From Bradyrhizobium sp. PSBB068 (GTDB lineage Bacteria > Pseudomonadota > Alphaproteobacteria > Rhizobiales > Xanthobacteraceae), in the NCBI GenBank assembly GCA_016839165.1, contig CP069300.1, positions 3,162,001 through 3,226,000 on the forward strand: DNA of 64,000 nucleotides, given 5' to 3'. Numbering within the stretch: the first letter of the stretch is position 1; the number at the start of each line of letters is the position of its first letter. The position numbers were made by a program, and so were the translations under genes. The notes under the pieces were generated by a model. The model did not search any database and was not told the DNA's origin. It was given only the letters and a program-made list of their open reading frames with translations. Below, one piece after another: positions 61,118-64,000 of the stretch.

Positions 61118-64000
61118 CGGGTACGCAACTCGCACTCGCCCAGACCCGGCAGCGATATTGGAACGGATCGCTGCAAGAAGCCATCGGCATAATGTTTGAT
61201 GAGGCGGGACTGATGGAGGGCCACCTTGTCGGTCGGAAGGTGATCCAACAATCTGCGGCTCATAATGGCGATGAACTTGGCCTTGGCGCGCGATGCCGTG
61301 ACGTTGAACCGATTGAGTTGGAACAGGAAAGTTTCCTCCGCCGCGATCTGATCCTTATCACCCAGACCGAAGCTGGCGATCATCACGGTCTTTTCCTGTC
61401 CCTGGAAACGCTCGACCGTGTCGACGGCGGCGAAGATTTCATTGGCGTCGACACGTCCCGCGAGTTCGGCGGCCAGCCTTTCGAAGACGGCGGCCTGCTG
61501 TGCCCGATGGGGCGTCACGATGCCGACGCCCTTACGAAAGAAGTCGACGGGGGACAAAGGTGCCGCGTTCGCGGCGTCGATGTTCATCAATCGGCTCTCG
61601 AACAATGCTAAGACCAGGCTGGCAACGAGGTCAGCCTCTTCCTGGTTGCGTTGGCTACTGAAACGGTCGTTATGGATGACGGCTGTCAGTGGTTTGCCGG
61701 GGTCGAGGGTCTGTGCATAGGCCGGCGACCAGATCAGGCCAGCCGGCCACAACGCCGGCGCCTCCGGCGTCAAGGGAACTTCCGTCGCGAACCTCAGATC
61801 CTTGCTTTTATCGCTGGCGTGCAGATCCTGGTAGCCGGCGAGCCTGACGAAGTCGACAATCTCCGAATTCGAACGGAAACTGCGATCCAGCATGATCCGG
61901 TCAATCCCGGGGTCGGCTTGGCCGCGTCGTCGATAATGGCGGTAGAAATCGAATATCGAGCCGACGAGATGCTCGGCGCCGACGGGCGGCTCGATGGGAT
62001 GAATTGGGGCCATCTGCAGGTCGTCGCCGACCACTGTTAGCCGCGCGCCGGGCGCGAGCTTGGTAAATGCGACGATGGCATGGGCGACATCGACCTGCGA
62101 CGCTTCGTCGATCAGCACGAGGTCGAACAGGGGAGCGATCACCGACCCGCCGAGCTTCGCGATCTGCTCGACCGTGCTTGCGACCAGGACGAGCGAGTCT
62201 CGCGCAGAGAGAGCGGCTTCCAGGTCCTGACGATCCGGCGCCCCCCGATCATTCATCGGTAGCACAAACCGTTGAAGCTCGGGCGCGACCGACTCGAGGG
62301 ATCCCGCACCCGAAGCGAGACGCACCAGGCGTATCCGGTCGGTGATACCCAACCGGGCAAGCAGTCCCGGGAGTCTTTTGGCGACGTGATCGATGGCGAC
62401 CCACGTGAAGCCGGTGACTGCGATACGCAGGCCGGCGCCGGTGTCGGCCGCATGTTTCAGGGAAGACGCGAGGTACGCTTGCGCCGTAGCGCTCTTGCCG
62501 GTTCCTGGCGGTCCCCACCAGATCGCCAATTGGCGTTGAACGGAGCGTTCGATAGCCTCGCTTTGCTTCGGTGTGATGTCCGGAGCTATTGAGCGGGCGA
62601 TGGCGACCACATCAGCCGCGGACAGCCCGGTTGCCGTGCTCGCCGCCACGTCGGCGTTCCAAATGAAGGTTTCGGCCGGCACGCTCGCCGAGGCTCTGGG
62701 ATTCAGCCGGCCGACATTGGCGATCCTCGCTTGAAACAAGGGGCGGCTGAGGGCCAACGGAGGATTTCTGATCCCGGGCGAACCCCACTGGCCGGTGCGG
62801 CCGGACAGCGCATCTCTCAGCCGGCGTGAAAAGAAATCAAGGACGACCGGATCGACCACACCGAAGCGCCCCTGACGCGGATTGAAATCGAGGTTCGCGA
62901 TGCCCAACCGAATTGCCGTCTGAAGGAGCGCGGACGCCTCGATGATCAAGCGGCGGTTTGCCCTGTCGATCTTCCTGACCGAAACTCGCAGCGAAGCTCG
63001 CGCAGAATCCTGGTAGTCGCCGCCCTGGATCGGAAGCGTCTGTTGCAGAGCTGGAAACTGCGTCTTGAACCCGGCCGCTGTTTCGTGCTGAACCTGCGCC
63101 AGCAGGTCCTCGGGCGCGAACGAGAGGAGAAAGTCACCATCCTTAATGCGGACCTCGCGCGATGCCTCCCTGAGTTCGAAGGCATAGACCGAGGGATTGG
63201 CGATCGAGTTTCCGAGTCCATAGTGCCGAAGGCATACAGCGCGTTCTTCTCCGATCAATGTTCTATCGACTCGGGCGCTCATGAAGCGGGCTTCACGCTC
63301 ATGGGCAGGCATCGCCAGCAGCAGGTCATTCTCAAGTTTCTGTGCGGCCTGCATCAGGCGTGTGTGCTGATACAGCATCTGACCATCGAAGCCGACGCCG
63401 GTCAGTGGTTGTTCAGGCCTGAATATCTCGCCGACCGTTGGCGCTTCTGCGCTGAGCGTGTCGCGCAGACGGCGACTGATGCCGTCGACGATCCACGATA
63501 GCGCCCGCAGTTTGTCGCGTACGACGCGTCTCGTTTGCTCCTGATGCCACTGAAAGTCCTGCGATCGGAACGGCGACTTCCTTTGCCAGATCTCACTGCC
63601 GCGCTCCGACGGAATCTGGTCTGAGAGGGGGTCGAGGTAGAACTTGTTGACGTTGAATGCCCAAGTCGATCCGTCGGTCCGGGCGCGGCGGTCGGCGTCT
63701 AGGTCGTTGGCCAGGCTAACCAGACCGTAGTGATGGGGGACCGCCGCCGCGACGAGGCTGTTCACGATCTCAGAGACGATCGTGAGCGGGGACGACACGC
63801 TGGTGTACCTGGCGTCCTCGAGTACGGTTTCTGCCGGAAACAGCCAGGACATTGGGCTGACGTCGGTGCCTCCGATGCGAACGGGAGCTTGCACGATATC
63901 GAGATGCCTGCCCATGATGCGGCAAAGGTGATTGAAGACCAGTCGATCCCAGATATAGAACTGGATCGTGACGTCTCGCTTGTTGGGATCGAACAGCCGA
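61114..64000 (-). CDS. SF1 (Dna2/Upf1-like) helicase, 5' partial
   Basis: The frame is open to the right edge of the window: codons upstream of the first ATG at 63915 read IQFYIWDRLVFNHLCRIM, protein-like sequence that belongs to the gene, so the start lies outside. About 960 residues are visible. The helicase motifs are WWGPPGTGKSATAQAYL, LVLIDEASQVDVAH, VVGDDLQMAPI, MLDRSFRSNSEIVDF, VERFQGQEKTVMIASFG and NVTASRAKAKF. It lies directly upstream of, and overlaps, the DNA methyltransferase. A nuclease domain may be in the missing N-terminus. Confidence 0.88.
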   Translation of the reverse strand, partial: RLFDPNKRDVTIQFYIWDRLVFNHLCRIMGRHLDIVQAPVRIGGTDVSPMSWLFPAETVLEDARYTSVSSPLTIVSEIVNSLVAAAVPHHYGLVSLANDLDADRRARTDGSTWAFNVNKFYLDPLSDQIPSERGSEIWQRKSPFRSQDFQWHQEQTRRVVRDKLRALSWIVDGISRRLRDTLSAEAPTVGEIFRPEQPLTGVGFDGQMLYQHTRLMQAAQKLENDLLLAMPAHEREARFMSARVDRTLIGEERAVCLRHYGLGNSIANPSVYAFELREASREVRIKDGDFLLSFAPEDLLAQVQHETAAGFKTQFPALQQTLPIQGGDYQDSARASLRVSVRKIDRANRRLIIEASALLQTAIRLGIANLDFNPRQGRFGVVDPVVLDFFSRRLRDALSGRTGQWGSPGIRNPPLALSRPLFQARIANVGRLNPRASASVPAETFIWNADVAASTATGLSAADVVAIARSIAPDITPKQSEAIERSVQRQLAIWWGPPGTGKSATAQAYLASSLKHAADTGAGLRIAVTGFTWVAIDHVAKRLPGLLARLGITDRIRLVRLASGAGSLESVAPELQRFVLPMNDRGAPDRQDLEAALSARDSLVLVASTVEQIAKLGGSVIAPLFDLVLIDEASQVDVAHAIVAFTKLAPGARLTVVGDDLQMAPIHPIEPPVGAEHLVGSIFDFYRHYRRRGQADPGIDRIMLDRSFRSNSEIVDFVRLAGYQDLHASDKSKDLRFATEVPLTPEAPALWPAGLIWSPAYAQTLDPGKPLTAVIHNDRFSSQRNQEEADLVASLVLALFESRLMNIDAANAAPLSPVDFFRKGVGIVTPHRAQQAAVFERLAAELAGRVDANEIFAAVDTVERFQGQEKTVMIASFGLGDKDQIAAEETFLFQLNRFNVTASRAKAKFIAIMSRRLLDHLPTDKVALHQSRLIKHYADGFLQRSVPISLPGLGECELRTR

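Noticed and set aside
1..64000. CRISPR array, rRNA, integrase or insertion sequence
   Set aside because: I saw no regularly spaced repeats, rRNA-like stretches, recombinase motifs or paired terminal inverted repeats with a transposase.

Overview
The window looks like a chromosomal segment of an alphaproteobacterium, probably of the Bradyrhizobium/Afipia/Rhodopseudomonas/Nitrobacter group (Nitrobacteraceae). The reasons are the system I cytochrome c maturation genes in the rhizobial ccmCDG + ccmIEFH arrangement, FixL/FixJ-style regulators, a Ku protein followed by a TolA-like coiled-coil gene and preceded by small zinc-ribbon genes, and two SOS boxes of the alphaproteobacterial GTTC-N7-GTTC type. 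The placement rests on recognised protein families, not on a database search. I saw no rRNA, tRNA, CRISPR array, integrase or intact transposase.

Bases 1-21200 are a thiol, haem and oxidative-stress region. The ccmC-ccmD-ccmG tail and the ccmI-ccmE-ccmF-ccmH operon build c-type cytochromes. Between them sit two near-identical LysR regulators (a tandem duplication of about 1.1 kb that includes their operators), a three-PAS histidine kinase with a FixJ-like regulator and a receiver-only protein, and msrB-msrA followed by a DUF417 (RclC-like) membrane protein. After the ccm genes come a cytochrome c, a DUF6894 protein, a YeeE/YedE transporter, a cNMP-domain flavoprotein, a RidA protein, a molybdopterin/flavin reductase pair and a frameshifted cytochrome b561. 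Scattered through this part are decayed remnants of a DipZ C-terminus, of the same histidine kinase and of a FixJ C-terminus, suggesting several copies of one redox-sensing module that have eroded.

Bases 21400-39900 look like a defence island. They hold a possible nuclease gene, an HNH_2 nuclease, two very small genes and a HEPN-like protein; then a tight four-gene operon (TerB_N/TerB protein, BrxD-like ATPase, BrxHI/Lhr-like helicase, TM0106 RecB-like nuclease fused to an SF1 helicase); then an opposing three-gene operon (DUF2235 hydrolase, metallo-beta-lactamase-fold protein, small membrane protein) next to an XRE/ImmA pair. The first operon combines the BrxD-BrxHI pair known from BREX type 2 with TerB and nuclease-helicase partners but has no PglX, PglY, PglZ or PglW.

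Bases 39900-52600 are mostly DNA repair: an SRAP protein, a frameshifted S1/P1 nuclease, DinB, an NHEJ ATP-dependent ligase, Ku and a TolA-like partner, with two SOS boxes. A likely RiPP cassette (64-residue precursor translationally coupled to a radical SAM/SPASM enzyme) lies between the ligase and Ku. An amidohydrolase and several hypothetical genes fill the rest.

Bases 52900-64000 are again accessory and all on the minus strand: a HEPN-like protein; a translationally overlapping cassette of radical SAM enzyme, DEDDh exonuclease, P-loop kinase and aldo/keto reductase; and a second defence-like operon of an SF1 (Dna2/Upf1-like) helicase that runs off the window, a DPPY DNA methyltransferase and an RX4H (HEPN-like) protein.
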